NCBI RefSeq assembly: GCF_042433085.1
Contig: NZ_JBHLWA010000008.1
Coordinates: 5,307 to 69,306 of the forward strand
DNA from: Gallibacterium melopsittaci
GTDB lineage: Bacteria; Pseudomonadota; Gammaproteobacteria; Enterobacterales; Pasteurellaceae
Length of the DNA stretch: 64,000 nt
Reading direction: 5' to 3'
In this document: positions 35,975-44,887 of the stretch, in pieces
How the letters are laid out: every line of letters begins with the position of its first letter
Numbering within the stretch: the stretch's first letter is position 1
Made by a program: the position numbers and the translations under genes
Notes under the pieces: generated by a model
What the model saw: only the letters and a program-made list of their open reading frames with translations
Databases searched by the model: none
Told to the model about the DNA's origin: nothing

Positions 35975-36555
35975 TAGACTCTCACTAATCCACTGAATCC
36001 CATAAAGGCAACAGACATTAAACCCGCTGTAATTAAGGCAATAGAAGCACCTCGAAATGGAAATGGTACATCTGCAGCTTCAATACGTTCACGCATCGCT
36101 GCAAATAATACGAGTACTAATGAAAAACCTAAGGCAGCACCAAAACCATAAATCACAGATTGACTAAAATTATGCGCTAAATTGACATTGAGTAGTGCCA
36201 CACCGAGTACGGCACAATTTGTTGTAATTAGCGGTAAAAAAATACCTAATAGGCGATAAAGTGTTGGACTCGTTTTATTAATAACCATTTCAGTGAATTG
36301 TACAACTACGGCAATTACTAAAATAAATACAAGAGTACGCAAATAGATAGCGTTGAGTGGTAATAAAATATAATGATCAACAAGGTAAGCAACGAGTGAA
36401 GCAACAGTTAAAACAAATGTTGTTGCTAACCCCATTCCCACTGCCGTATCTACTTTTTTAGAAACTCCCATAAATGGGCATAGCCCTAGGAATTTCACTA
36501 GCACAAAGTTATTGATTAATGCTGTGCTAATAATTAACAGAATATAACTAATCAT
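35974..36555 (-). CDS. rsxA: Electron transport complex subunit RsxA (RnfA)
   Basis: 193 residues, identical in length to E. coli RsxA. Six membrane helices; the paralogue of RsxE. Conserved strings: NNFVLVKFLGLCPFMGVSKK near the N-terminus and LLGIFLPLITTNCAVLGVAL in the middle. I chose the ATG at 36555 (MISYILLIISTALI), which has TAGGTGATAGGA just upstream; an in-frame upstream codon would add a 19-residue non-family extension. First gene of the rsxABCDGE-nth unit. Confidence 0.97.
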   Translation of the reverse strand: MISYILLIISTALINNFVLVKFLGLCPFMGVSKKVDTAVGMGLATTFVLTVASLVAYLVDHYILLPLNAIYLRTLVFILVIAVVVQFTEMVINKTSPTLYRLLGIFLPLITTNCAVLGVALLNVNLAHNFSQSVIYGFGAALGFSLVLVLFAAMRERIEAADVPFPFRGASIALITAGLMSVAFMGFSGLVRV

Positions 36556-36628
36556 TGTCCTATCACCTAAAAATAAGGGGGCTATTATCGTTTTTTCTGG
36601 CACGGATAACAATAGCTAAATCTAGTAT

Positions 36629-37354
36629 TTATTCGTTATAAGGCGGTAAAATTGGTGGGGGCAATGGTTCTGGTTTACCAAGGAAATAAGGTTGTTTGCC
36701 TAAGATAATATCCAAGACAGCTTGTACTCTGGCAAAAAACTCACGGATTCTCACCATTGGATACCCTTCAGGGTAGTCTGCTTCAAAACAAATAGCATCA
36801 AGATTGTAGTGTTTTGCAATAAATAGTGCCCTTTCACAATGGAAACGTTGCGTAATAATGGTTAAAGATTGCACATTGAAGACTTTATCGGCACGAATAA
36901 TCGAGTCTAAAGTACGGAATCCAGCGTAATCAAAATACATTGTTTGCGAAGGAACACCCATTTTGAGTAAATCTTTAAACATTCGTTGTGGCTCATTATA
37001 TTGCATAGTACGGTTGTCACCACTAAGCAATAAATAATCAACTTTATGATGTTTGACTAATTGTTCTGCGGCAGACAGACGATTGTAATAAAAAAGATTT
37101 AAAGTATTGTTTTTGAAATATTTTGCTGTTCCTAATACTAATCCATAAGGACGATAGGGGAGTTGATTAATATCTTGATAGATGCGATCACGCACCCAGA
37201 AACTGATTCCCATATCGACTGAAACAAGGATTACTGCACCTAAACAACATAGAGAGATAAAAACCTTTAATAACTTTTTATAATGCACAGTTAAGCACTG
37301 CTTACAATTTGTAAACATCGTTTTTATGCAAGATTTAACTGTGAATTGAGGCAT
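36629..37354 (-). CDS. sanA: SanA-like envelope protein (DUF218/ElyC family)
   Basis: 241 residues. A basic N-terminal segment of about 28 residues precedes one membrane helix (about 29-50), then a periplasmic DUF218 domain. YRPYGLVLGTAKY, DYLLLSGDNRTMQYNEP, DYAGFRTLDSIIRADKVF and TIITQRFHCERALFIAKHY match E. coli SanA, a protein linked to envelope barrier function and vancomycin resistance at high temperature. The start at 37354 has AAGGAAA upstream. The C-terminus is proline-rich (PLPPPILPPYNE). It lies downstream of nothing else on its strand and divergent to rppH. Confidence 0.9.
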   Translation of the reverse strand: MPQFTVKSCIKTMFTNCKQCLTVHYKKLLKVFISLCCLGAVILVSVDMGISFWVRDRIYQDINQLPYRPYGLVLGTAKYFKNNTLNLFYYNRLSAAEQLVKHHKVDYLLLSGDNRTMQYNEPQRMFKDLLKMGVPSQTMYFDYAGFRTLDSIIRADKVFNVQSLTIITQRFHCERALFIAKHYNLDAICFEADYPEGYPMVRIREFFARVQAVLDIILGKQPYFLGKPEPLPPPILPPYNE

Positions 37355-37548
37355 TGAGATTTCCTTGTATAAACAGCAATACGGCTCAATGGTAGCATAA
37401 ATTTTAAGAGAAATCAGATTAGAGACTCATTATTGTTATGTCTAGAGAATCATCTTGACATCTATGCGAAACTTGAGAAAAAAACAATATTATGGAAAAA
37501 TCACCATCATATTTATCAACAAAAGTTTAATATTTAAGGTTGTCGATA

Positions 37549-38136
37549 GTGATCGATTTCGACGGTTATCGTCCTAACGTCGGTATTGTTATTTGTAACC
37601 AGAAGGGGCAAGTCTTTTGGGCAAAACGTTACAATCAAAATTCTTGGCAATTTCCACAAGGGGGAATTAACCCACGTGAAACGCCTGAACAAGCAATGTA
37701 TCGTGAGCTGTATGAAGAGGTTGGCTTGACCCAAAATGATGTAAAAATTATTTATAGTTCAAAGCAGTGGTTGCGTTATAAATTACCTAAACGTCTAATT
37801 CGTTTTGATTCTAGACCTGTCTGTATTGGACAGAAACAGCGTTGGTTTCTGTTACAACTCACCAGTCCAGAAAGTAAAATCAATGTTAATACAAGTGTAT
37901 CGCCAGAATTTGATGGTTGGCGCTGGGTCAGTTTTTGGTATCCAGTACGACAAGTTGTTTCCTTTAAGCGAGATGTATATCGTAAAGTGATGAAGGAATT
38001 TGCCTCTGTTTTATTTAGTGAAAAAGAAATGATAAGTTCAACTGGTTCAAATAATGAAAATAGACGAACTTATATCGAAAAAAAATCAGCTTCAACTAAA
38101 TACCAAAAGCGTCCAGTACATAAAACAAGGGGTTAA
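37549..38136 (+). CDS. rppH: RNA pyrophosphohydrolase RppH
   Basis: 195 residues. Nudix hydrolase that converts 5'-triphosphate (or diphosphate) mRNA ends to monophosphate, triggering RNase E decay. N-terminus MIDFDGYRPNVGIVICNQKG and the Nudix box GGINPRETPEQAMYRELYEE-VGL (residues about 38-60) are diagnostic. I chose GTG at 37549, which gives the family N-terminus; the frame opens three codons earlier at a TTG. The tail (about 160-195) is basic and Ser/Lys-rich. The next gene starts two bases after the stop. Confidence 0.95.
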   Translation: MIDFDGYRPNVGIVICNQKGQVFWAKRYNQNSWQFPQGGINPRETPEQAMYRELYEEVGLTQNDVKIIYSSKQWLRYKLPKRLIRFDSRPVCIGQKQRWFLLQLTSPESKINVNTSVSPEFDGWRWVSFWYPVRQVVSFKRDVYRKVMKEFASVLFSEKEMISSTGSNNENRRTYIEKKSASTKYQKRPVHKTRG

Positions 38137-38138
38137 AA

Positions 38139-38930
38139 ATGTTAACATTTTTTCTAATTTGCCTAGTTGTGGGCGCAATAGTTGGTTTTCTTGCAGGTTT
38201 ATTTGGCATTGGTGGGGGACTAATTATTGTCCCCGTTTTAGTTTATTTACTGCCAATGGCAGGCGTACCTAGTGAGTTGGTAATGTCTTCGGCATTAGGA
38301 ACTTCATTTGCTACCATTGTGATTACAGGATTTTCCTCTGCACAACGTCACCATAAATTAGGTAATATTGTATGGGATGCCATTAAAATCTTAGCACCAG
38401 TTATTATGATTTCGGTCTTTATCTCAGGTCTATTTATTGGCAAGTTAGATAAGGCAATTACAAGTAAGGTGTTTGCTTGTTTAGTGGTTTATTTAGCGGC
38501 CAAAATGGTGTTATCAATTCGTCCAAAAGAGGTCACAAAAACGCTAACCAAAACAGCATCAGTGGTTGGTGGAATTCTCATTGGAATAGCATCTAGTGCC
38601 GCTGGTATCGGTGGTGGCGGTTTTATTGTGCCATTCTTGAATTCACGCGGTATTGATATGAAAAAAGCAATAGGCTCATCTGCATTTTGTGGAATGTTGT
38701 TGGGATTATCAGGTATGTTCAGTTTTATTGTTGGTGGCTGGAATACACCTAATATGCCTGATTTTTCATTAGGTTATGTTTATTTACCTGCAGTTGTTGG
38801 GATTACATTAACCTCTTTTTTTACTTCAAAGCTAGGCGCGAGTACAACCAATAAACTGCCAGTGCCAATTTTAAAACGTTATTTTGCGTTATTATTGATT
38901 GGTATTGCGATCGATATGTTTATTAAATAA
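38139..38930 (+). CDS. TSUP family membrane permease (TauE/SafE)
   Basis: 263 residues with about eight hydrophobic spans. The two-fold repeated TSUP motif is visible as GFLAGLFGIGGGLIIVPVLV near residue 13 and GIASSAAGIGGGGFIVPFLN near 150. Family members export sulfite, sulfoacetate or other sulfur/organic anions; the substrate is unknown here. It starts two bases after rppH and is followed by lgt after 23 bases, so it sits in an rppH-TSUP-lgt-thyA operon, an arrangement also known in other Pasteurellaceae. Confidence 0.88.
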   Translation: MLTFFLICLVVGAIVGFLAGLFGIGGGLIIVPVLVYLLPMAGVPSELVMSSALGTSFATIVITGFSSAQRHHKLGNIVWDAIKILAPVIMISVFISGLFIGKLDKAITSKVFACLVVYLAAKMVLSIRPKEVTKTLTKTASVVGGILIGIASSAAGIGGGGFIVPFLNSRGIDMKKAIGSSAFCGMLLGLSGMFSFIVGGWNTPNMPDFSLGYVYLPAVVGITLTSFFTSKLGASTTNKLPVPILKRYFALLLIGIAIDMFIK

Positions 38931-38953
38931 AAAAATAATAAAAAAGGAATGGT

Positions 38954-39754
38954 ATGGCTAGTGAGTTTTTAACTTATCCTCAATTTGATCCTGTTATATT
39001 TTCTCTTGGACCTATTGCATTACGCTGGTATGGCTTAATGTATCTAATTGGTTTTCTGTTTGCTCGTTGGTTAGGGATTCGTCGAGTTAAACAACCTAAT
39101 AGTGGTTGGACAGTCGATCAATTTGATAACCTACTTTTTAACGGCTTTTTAGGCGTGTTTTTAGGTGGACGAATTGGGTATGTACTGTTTTATCAATTTG
39201 ATCTCTTTTTAAGCGATCCAGCCTATTTATTCCGAGTTTGGGAAGGCGGAATGTCTTTTCATGGTGGTTTACTTGGTGTCATTATTTCAATGTGGCTTAC
39301 TGCACGTAGTCAGAAACGTCAATTCTTTGCAGTAGCTGATTTTGTCGCACCGTTGATTCCATTTGGTTTAGGAATGGGGCGAATTGGTAACTTTATCAAT
39401 GATGAGTTATGGGGACGTGTAACTGATGTGCCTTGGGCTGTATTATTTCCGTCAGGAGGTTATTTGCCACGCCATCCTTCCCAACTCTATGAAGCCTGTT
39501 TAGAAGGTGTTGCACTGTTTATTATTTTAAATCTTTTTATTCGTAAAGCTCGTCCAATAGGTTCTGTTTCTGGCTTATTTTTATTCTGTTACGGATTATT
39601 CCGCTTTATTGTCGAATTTTTCCGTGAACCTGATCCACAACTCGGACTCTATTTCGGTCATGAAATTTCAATGGGACAAATTTTATCGACACCAATGATT
39701 TTGATTGGATTTGGTTTAATTTGGTTTGCCTATCAACGACAAGGAAAACAATGA
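38954..39754 (+). CDS. lgt: Prolipoprotein diacylglyceryl transferase
   Basis: 266 residues. It transfers diacylglycerol from phosphatidylglycerol to the lipobox Cys of prolipoproteins, the first step of lipoprotein maturation. Seven membrane spans; the essential-residue regions are GGMSFHGGLLGVIIS (around residue 97) and the Lgt signature GLGMGRIGNFINDELWGRVT (about 138-157), followed by HPSQLYEACLEG. Ribosome site AAAGGAATGG. The stop overlaps the thyA start by one base. Confidence 0.97.
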   Translation: MASEFLTYPQFDPVIFSLGPIALRWYGLMYLIGFLFARWLGIRRVKQPNSGWTVDQFDNLLFNGFLGVFLGGRIGYVLFYQFDLFLSDPAYLFRVWEGGMSFHGGLLGVIISMWLTARSQKRQFFAVADFVAPLIPFGLGMGRIGNFINDELWGRVTDVPWAVLFPSGGYLPRHPSQLYEACLEGVALFIILNLFIRKARPIGSVSGLFLFCYGLFRFIVEFFREPDPQLGLYFGHEISMGQILSTPMILIGFGLIWFAYQRQGKQ

Positions 39755-40605
39755 TGAAAGCATATCTCGATTTGTGCCAACGTATTATTAATGAAGGCGT
39801 TTGGGTGGAAAATAAGCGTACAGGGAAACGTTGTTTAACGGTGATTAATGCTGATTTAACTTATGATGTGGCAAATAATCAATTCCCGTTAATCACGACA
39901 CGTAAGAGTTTTTGGAAAGCGGCGATTGCTGAATTATTAGGTTATCTACGAGGTTATAGTAATGCAGCAGATTTTCGTCGTTTAGGGACAAAAACATGGG
40001 ATGCTAATGCCAATGAGAATGCCGCTTGGTTAGCGAATCCAAACCGTCAAGGCGAAGATGATATGGGGCGTGTATATGGTGTACAAGGCAGACAATGGCG
40101 TAAGCCCAATGGTGAAACAGTCGATCAGTTAAAGAAGATTATCCATAATCTAAGTCAAAAAATTGATGATCGTGGTGAGATTCTGACTTTCTATAATCCA
40201 GGTGAAATTGAGTTAGGTTGTCTGCGACCTTGTATGCATACCCATACTTTTTCTTTATTGGGTGATACGCTTTATCTCACCAGTTATCAACGTTCTTGTG
40301 ATGTACCGTTAGGCTTAACATTTAATCAGATTCAAGTTTTCACTTTATTAGCACTTGTTGCACAAATTACAGGGAATAAACCAGGGCTAGCGTTCCATAA
40401 AATTATTAATGCGCATATTTATGAAGATCAATTAGATCTGATGCAGAATGTGCAATTAAAACGTGAACCGTTGCCATTGCCACAATTAGAAATCAATCCA
40501 GACATTAAAACGTTAGAAGATCTAGAAACTTGGGTAACATTAGATGATTTTAAAGTACATAATTATCAATGCCACCCAGCGATTAAATATCCATTTTCGG
40601 TGTAG
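39754..40605 (+). CDS. thyA: Thymidylate synthase
   Basis: 283 residues. It methylates dUMP to dTMP with methylene-THF. The catalytic Cys lies in LGCLRPCMHTHTF and the dUMP-binding motif is YQRSCDVPLGLTFNQIQ; R-x-W and VYGVQGRQWRK are also present. Length and sequence match the longer, Haemophilus-type ThyA rather than the 264-residue E. coli type. The ATG at 39754 overlaps the lgt TGA by one base and gives the family N-terminus MKAYLDLCQRI; the immediately preceding ATG is an alternative. A further upstream in-frame codon lies within lgt and is not used. Confidence 0.96.
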   Translation: MKAYLDLCQRIINEGVWVENKRTGKRCLTVINADLTYDVANNQFPLITTRKSFWKAAIAELLGYLRGYSNAADFRRLGTKTWDANANENAAWLANPNRQGEDDMGRVYGVQGRQWRKPNGETVDQLKKIIHNLSQKIDDRGEILTFYNPGEIELGCLRPCMHTHTFSLLGDTLYLTSYQRSCDVPLGLTFNQIQVFTLLALVAQITGNKPGLAFHKIINAHIYEDQLDLMQNVQLKREPLPLPQLEINPDIKTLEDLETWVTLDDFKVHNYQCHPAIKYPFSV

Positions 40606-40615
40606 TTCTTTCAAC

Positions 40616-40646
40616 AAAAAATCCCCGATTTTTCGGGGATTTTTAC
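40616..40646. terminator. Bidirectional terminator between thyA and iolG
   Basis: AAAAATCCCCGA and TCGGGGATTTTT form a perfect stem with a short T-rich loop and A/T runs on both sides; it serves the converging thyA and iolG genes. Confidence 0.93.
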
Positions 40647-40659
40647 TACATAAAGTCAA

Positions 40660-41670
40660 TTAAGCGACTTCGCTAATTTTAACTGGACGACCTTCATCTA
40701 ATGATTTTTTCGCAGCTAAAGCGATTAACACTGGTTGTAAACCATCATTGCCGTTTACTAGTGTTGGTTTATCATTAACGATTGAATCTACGAAGCATTT
40801 AATTTCATCAGCAAATGATTGCATATAACGCTCAAGGAAGAAATATTTTGGTTTTTCTGCAATCACGCCAGCTTCGCAAGAATAAACAGCGGTTGAATCA
40901 GTATCGTTGCGAGTTTGTACCGCACCTTTTGAGCCAAATACTTCAGCACGTTGGTCATAACCATAAACTGCTTTACGACTATTATCGATCACACCAATCG
41001 CACCGTTTGCAAGTTTTAAGGTAATCACTGCTGTATCAATATCGCCTGCTTTACCAATTTCAGGGTTCACTAATACGCCACCAGCCGCATAGACTTCCAC
41101 TACTTCGCTACCAGATAAATAACGGATCATATCGAAATCGTGAATTGTCATATCAAAGAATAAACCGCCAGATACTTTTACATATTCAATAGGTGGTGCG
41201 TCTGGATCACGAGAGGTAACACGAATTAAATGTGGTTCGCCAATATCGCCAGCTACAACACGATCTTTAATCGCTTTAAAGTTATGATCGAAACGACGGT
41301 TAAAACCAACTTGGAATTTAACGCCTGCTTTGGCAACAACATCAAGTACTTCACGGATCTTATCTTTATTTGGATCAATTGGTTTTTCACAGAAGATATG
41401 TTTGCCTGCTTGTGCGGCTTCAATCGAAATAGGGGCGTGTGTATTGGTTGAGGAACACACTAATACTGCGTCAATTTCTGGATCTTGCAGAATTTTACGA
41501 TAATCATCGTAAACATTTGGGATACCCATACTAGCCGCCCAACTTTGTAGTTCTTCTGTAACTTTAATATCTGAAATGGCTTTAATTTCTGCTCCTTTCA
41601 CATATTTACTGATACTTTCTGAATGTACACGACCGATACGACCTGCACCAATAATACCCACTTTAATCAT
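40660..41670 (-). CDS. iolG: Inositol 2-dehydrogenase
   Basis: 336 residues, Gfo/Idh/MocA family. It oxidises myo-inositol to 2-keto-myo-inositol (scyllo-inosose) with NAD+. The N-terminal Rossmann motif is GIIGAGRIGRVHSESI, the catalytic Lys is in CEKPIDPNK (near residue 96), and the active-site Asp/His pair is in FDMTIHDFDMIRYL. It is the last gene of the iolD-iolE-iolG operon, beginning 11 bases after iolE ends, and is followed by a terminator shared with thyA. Close paralogues can act on other polyols; the neighbours support inositol. Confidence 0.95.
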   Translation of the reverse strand: MIKVGIIGAGRIGRVHSESISKYVKGAEIKAISDIKVTEELQSWAASMGIPNVYDDYRKILQDPEIDAVLVCSSTNTHAPISIEAAQAGKHIFCEKPIDPNKDKIREVLDVVAKAGVKFQVGFNRRFDHNFKAIKDRVVAGDIGEPHLIRVTSRDPDAPPIEYVKVSGGLFFDMTIHDFDMIRYLSGSEVVEVYAAGGVLVNPEIGKAGDIDTAVITLKLANGAIGVIDNSRKAVYGYDQRAEVFGSKGAVQTRNDTDSTAVYSCEAGVIAEKPKYFFLERYMQSFADEIKCFVDSIVNDKPTLVNGNDGLQPVLIALAAKKSLDEGRPVKISEVA

Positions 41671-41681
41671 TTTAAAACTCC

Positions 41682-42578
41682 TTAAATTCCAGCTACATCT
41701 TTAATATATTTACGACCTTTAACGGCATACTCAAATGGATTAGCTAATGCAGGATCTTGTTCTGCTTCGACGACCATCCAGCCTTTGTAATTATGTTTTT
41801 CGAGAATGTCAAAAATTGGTTTGAAATCAATAACACCATCTCCAGGTACAGTAAAGGTTCCTTTTTTCACCCCCTCTAAGAAACTGAGATCGTTTGCTTT
41901 TACTTCTGCAACTACTTCATCACGCACATCTTTTAAATGCACATGAACAATACGATCAACATATTTTTCCAGTACCGCTAACATAGCTTGTTGGCTACCT
42001 TCAGAATAATAGATATGGCCAGAGTCGAAGAGGAGATAAACATCATCATTGGTGATTTCCATATATTTATCAATTTCAGCTGGGGTTTGAATACCAGTAC
42101 CCATATGGTGGTGTAAACAAACTTTCATTCCTTTTTCAGCAGCTAATTTGGCTAATTCGTTATAGCCTTCTGCTAGTAGTTGCCATTCTGCTTCAGTAAA
42201 GACAGTTTTTTCTTTGAAAATAGATTTTGCTTGTCCTTGAATACTACGACTTTGTTCTGAACAACCGATAACTTTTGCTCCCATTGCGTGTAAGAAATCA
42301 CGATGTTGAATAAATCCTTGAATAGTTTCTTCTTTTTTACCATCAACAAAGAATGTACTAAACCACGCATTACAAATTTGGATGCCACGAACATCAAGTT
42401 TATGCTTTAATACTGCAATATCACGAGGATATTTATTGCCTACTTCACAACCTTGATAGCCAGCAAGTGCCATTTCACTCACACATTGTTCAAATGTATT
42501 TTCGCTCCCTAATTCTGGAAGATCGTCGTTGGTCCAGCCGATAGGGGCAATACCGAGTTTTACATTTTCAGATTTCAT
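41682..42578 (-). CDS. iolE: myo-inosose-2 dehydratase
   Basis: 298 residues, xylose-isomerase-like TIM barrel of the IolE family. It dehydrates 2-keto-myo-inositol to 3,5/4-trihydroxycyclohexane-1,2-dione. Recognisable strings are LGIAPIGWTNDDLPELG at the N-terminus, KVCLHHHMGTGIQTPAEID near 150, LLFDSGHIYYSEG near 180 and IVHVHLKDVR near 215, which supply the metal ligands. Ribosome site AAAGGAGATA lies before the ATG at 42578. It sits between iolD and iolG. Confidence 0.95.
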   Translation of the reverse strand: MKSENVKLGIAPIGWTNDDLPELGSENTFEQCVSEMALAGYQGCEVGNKYPRDIAVLKHKLDVRGIQICNAWFSTFFVDGKKEETIQGFIQHRDFLHAMGAKVIGCSEQSRSIQGQAKSIFKEKTVFTEAEWQLLAEGYNELAKLAAEKGMKVCLHHHMGTGIQTPAEIDKYMEITNDDVYLLFDSGHIYYSEGSQQAMLAVLEKYVDRIVHVHLKDVRDEVVAEVKANDLSFLEGVKKGTFTVPGDGVIDFKPIFDILEKHNYKGWMVVEAEQDPALANPFEYAVKGRKYIKDVAGI

Positions 42579-42609
42579 AAATATCTCCTAAAGGAAAAAT
42601 GAGTAAATA

Positions 42610-44544
42610 TTAATAACGTCTTGCTTCATTGATGCGTACTTGTGAGTGAGCATAGGCTTGACGAATACGTTCTTTGCTAGAAACTTCTGCTACCCCAACG
42701 TGCCACCAACTGCCATAACCGTGAACCATCGTTTTAGGTAAAACTTTTACATCAATTAATGTTGGAACAGTTTGTGTTTTAGCATCAGCTAAAGCAGCGA
42801 GTAATTCATCTTCATTGCGAACGGTATAAGTTTTACAACCATAACTTGCCGCATTCATAGCAAAATCAATCGGAATGAAGCCAGCATCTAGTTTATTGGT
42901 GGCTGGATTTCTGAAACGAAATTCAGTACAGAAACTGTCCATACCGTGTCCAACTTGTAAATTATTGATACAACCATTGGTCATATTGTCGAAGAGCACA
43001 ACATTAATTTTTTTGTGTTCTTGTACGGCAGTCACTAATTCAGTGTGTAACATGAGGTAAGAGCCATCACCGAGTAAGGTATAAACTTCTTTGTTTGGTT
43101 CTGCCAATTTTGCCCCTAAAGAGGCGGCAATTTCATATCCCATACAAGAGTAGCCATATTCAAGATGGTAAGTGTTCTCCCCTTTTGCTTGCCATACACG
43201 TTGTAAGTCGCCTGGTAAACTACCTGCGGCAGCCACAATGATGTCATTTTCACCAAGTTGTTGATTTAAAATGCCAAGTACACGGCTTTGTGTTAAGCAA
43301 GAACCTGTTAATTTGATAAATTCATCAAAAATTTTGTTGCGATTAGGTAATGCATCATTGACTTCAGGCACAAAGTTTTCTGCGTAAGTAACGTGTGCAA
43401 CCCGATGTAACTCTTCTGCCATTTGTTGTTTAGCTGCGGTAACTTGTTCACCCCATTGTGCTTGATAGCCAACAAGTAGAGGTTGTAACTGTTGGAGTGC
43501 CGTTTTTGCGTCAGCAGTCATTTGTACGCCATCAAGTTTATAAGCGTCAAAACGTGCTACATTGATATTGAGATAGTCAACTTCTTCATTTTGGAAAATC
43601 CATTTAGAGGAAGTGGTGAAATCGGTATAACGTGTACCAATACCAATCACTAAATCAGCATCTTTAGCAAGTAAATTTGCTGCTAAGCAGCCAGTTTCAC
43701 CAACACCACCTACATTTAATGGGTGATCTGCCACAATCGCACTTTTGCCTGCTTGCGTTTCGGCAAATGGAATTTGATAGGCTTCAGCAAATGCTTTGAG
43801 TTGTTGTGCTGCTTCAGAATAACGAACACCGCCCCCACAAATAATTAATGGTTTTTTCTTACTTTTAATTAATTCAACAGCTTGGGTAAGCATTGCTTCG
43901 GTAGCAGGCGTTCTTTCTACTCTATGAATACGTTTGGCAAAGAAATAGTCAGGATAATCATACGCCTCTGCTTGTACATCTTGTGGTAATGCAATAGTAA
44001 CGGCACCAGTTTCAGCTGGATCAGTTAAAACACGCATTGCATTGATACACGCACTCATTAATTGTTCAGGACGAGTTACACGATCCCAATATTTACTTAC
44101 AGCACGGAATGCATCGTTAGTACTGATGCTTAAATCATAAGGTTGTTCAATTTGTTGCAATACAGGATCTGGTTGACGAGTAGCGAATACATCACCTGGT
44201 AATAATAATAGTGGAATACGGTTTGCTGTTGCGGTTGCGGCAGCAGTGATCATATTTGCTGCACCTGGACCTACGGAAGAAGTACACGCATAAATTTGTT
44301 TTCTGAGCTTTTGTTTGGCAAAGCCAGTTGCGATATGTGCCATTCCTTGTTCATTTCGTCCTTGATGAACAATTAAATCACCACTGTCTTGTTCTAATGC
44401 TTGGCCTAAACCTAATACATTCCCATGACCAAAAATGCCAAAGATACCTTTAACGAATTTTGTTACTTTACCGTCAACTTCAATATATTGATTATCAAGA
44501 AATTTGACGAGTGCTTGAGCAACAGTGAGACGTTGAGTTTTCAT
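42610..44544 (-). CDS. iolD: 3D-(3,5/4)-trihydroxycyclohexane-1,2-dione acylhydrolase
   Basis: 644 residues, thiamine-diphosphate enzyme of the acetolactate synthase fold. It opens the ring of the trihydroxy-dione to 5-deoxy-glucuronate. The catalytic Glu is probably in HQGRNEQGMAHIATG near residue 62; the ThDP/Mg motif is LLGDGSYLMLHTELV followed by NVVLFDNMTNGCINN. GHGMDSFCTEFRFRNP near 540 and a C-terminal GVAEVSSKERIRQAY are typical of IolD rather than IlvB. First gene of the iolD-iolE-iolG operon, with AGGAGAAAGCA before the ATG, divergent from the iolC fusion gene. Confidence 0.95.
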   Translation of the reverse strand: MKTQRLTVAQALVKFLDNQYIEVDGKVTKFVKGIFGIFGHGNVLGLGQALEQDSGDLIVHQGRNEQGMAHIATGFAKQKLRKQIYACTSSVGPGAANMITAAATATANRIPLLLLPGDVFATRQPDPVLQQIEQPYDLSISTNDAFRAVSKYWDRVTRPEQLMSACINAMRVLTDPAETGAVTIALPQDVQAEAYDYPDYFFAKRIHRVERTPATEAMLTQAVELIKSKKKPLIICGGGVRYSEAAQQLKAFAEAYQIPFAETQAGKSAIVADHPLNVGGVGETGCLAANLLAKDADLVIGIGTRYTDFTTSSKWIFQNEEVDYLNINVARFDAYKLDGVQMTADAKTALQQLQPLLVGYQAQWGEQVTAAKQQMAEELHRVAHVTYAENFVPEVNDALPNRNKIFDEFIKLTGSCLTQSRVLGILNQQLGENDIIVAAAGSLPGDLQRVWQAKGENTYHLEYGYSCMGYEIAASLGAKLAEPNKEVYTLLGDGSYLMLHTELVTAVQEHKKINVVLFDNMTNGCINNLQVGHGMDSFCTEFRFRNPATNKLDAGFIPIDFAMNAASYGCKTYTVRNEDELLAALADAKTQTVPTLIDVKVLPKTMVHGYGSWWHVGVAEVSSKERIRQAYAHSQVRINEARRY

Positions 44545-44628
44545 TGCTTTCTCCTTTTAATAAATCGGATCAATTACTCTTGATTGGCATCTATTTTACT
44601 CAAAAAATTTTTCAATAAAATGAAATAT

Positions 44629-44644
44629 GAAATATAAATTTCAT
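44629..44644. promoter_or_regulatory. Candidate IolR operator upstream of iolD
   Basis: TGAAA-TATAAA-TTTCA, a perfect palindrome with six central bases (arms extend one more base each way: ATGAAAT/ATTTCAT). The same TGAAA-N6-TTTCA format occurs upstream of the RpiR-type regulator gene at 47757-47772. RpiR-family inositol regulators in other proteobacteria are reported to bind similar spaced palindromes; binding here is inferred. Confidence 0.55.
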
Positions 44645-44760
44645 TTTTGAGAAGTAGATCAACTATTTTAAAAATTTTTACTAAAAAATGAGGATTAATT
44701 GTTCAGTTAACTTATTCTGTTGGGTAGAGAAAAAAATTTTTTATGGTTTGTAAGAAAAAA

Positions 44761-44782
44761 TTTTGCGATCTTTATCGCAAAA
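44761..44782. promoter_or_regulatory. Second palindrome in the iolC promoter region
   Basis: TTTTGCGAT-CTTT-ATCGCAAAA has perfect 9-base arms. It ends five bases before a CATAAT -10-like hexamer, so it would cover the promoter spacer of iolC. It differs from the TGAAA-N6-TTTCA motif and could be bound by another factor, or form an RNA hairpin if transcription starts upstream. Confidence 0.45.
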
Positions 44783-44887
44783 TAGAGCATAATAGGTGGA
44801 AAATTGAAATTTTTATTCTAAAATTAAAATCGATAGATTTTTTATTTTCTTTGAATGTGAATTAAAACTGATTTTAGGAGGCAGGAA

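Larger units (their letters stand above)
44545..44887. other. Divergent iolD/iolC regulatory region (343 bp)
   Basis: No gene. The region is very AT-rich and holds two palindromes annotated separately: TGAAA-N6-TTTCA at 44629-44644, nearer iolD, and TTTTGCGAT-N4-ATCGCAAAA at 44761-44782, nearer iolC. CATAAT at 44788-44793 is a candidate -10 for iolC just after the second palindrome. TTTTAGGAGGCAG gives iolC a strong ribosome site. Confidence 0.65.

Noticed and set aside
36556..36612. Longer N-terminus of RsxA
   Set aside because: The 19 extra residues are not family-like, and a good ribosome site precedes the ATG at 36555, giving the usual 193 residues.
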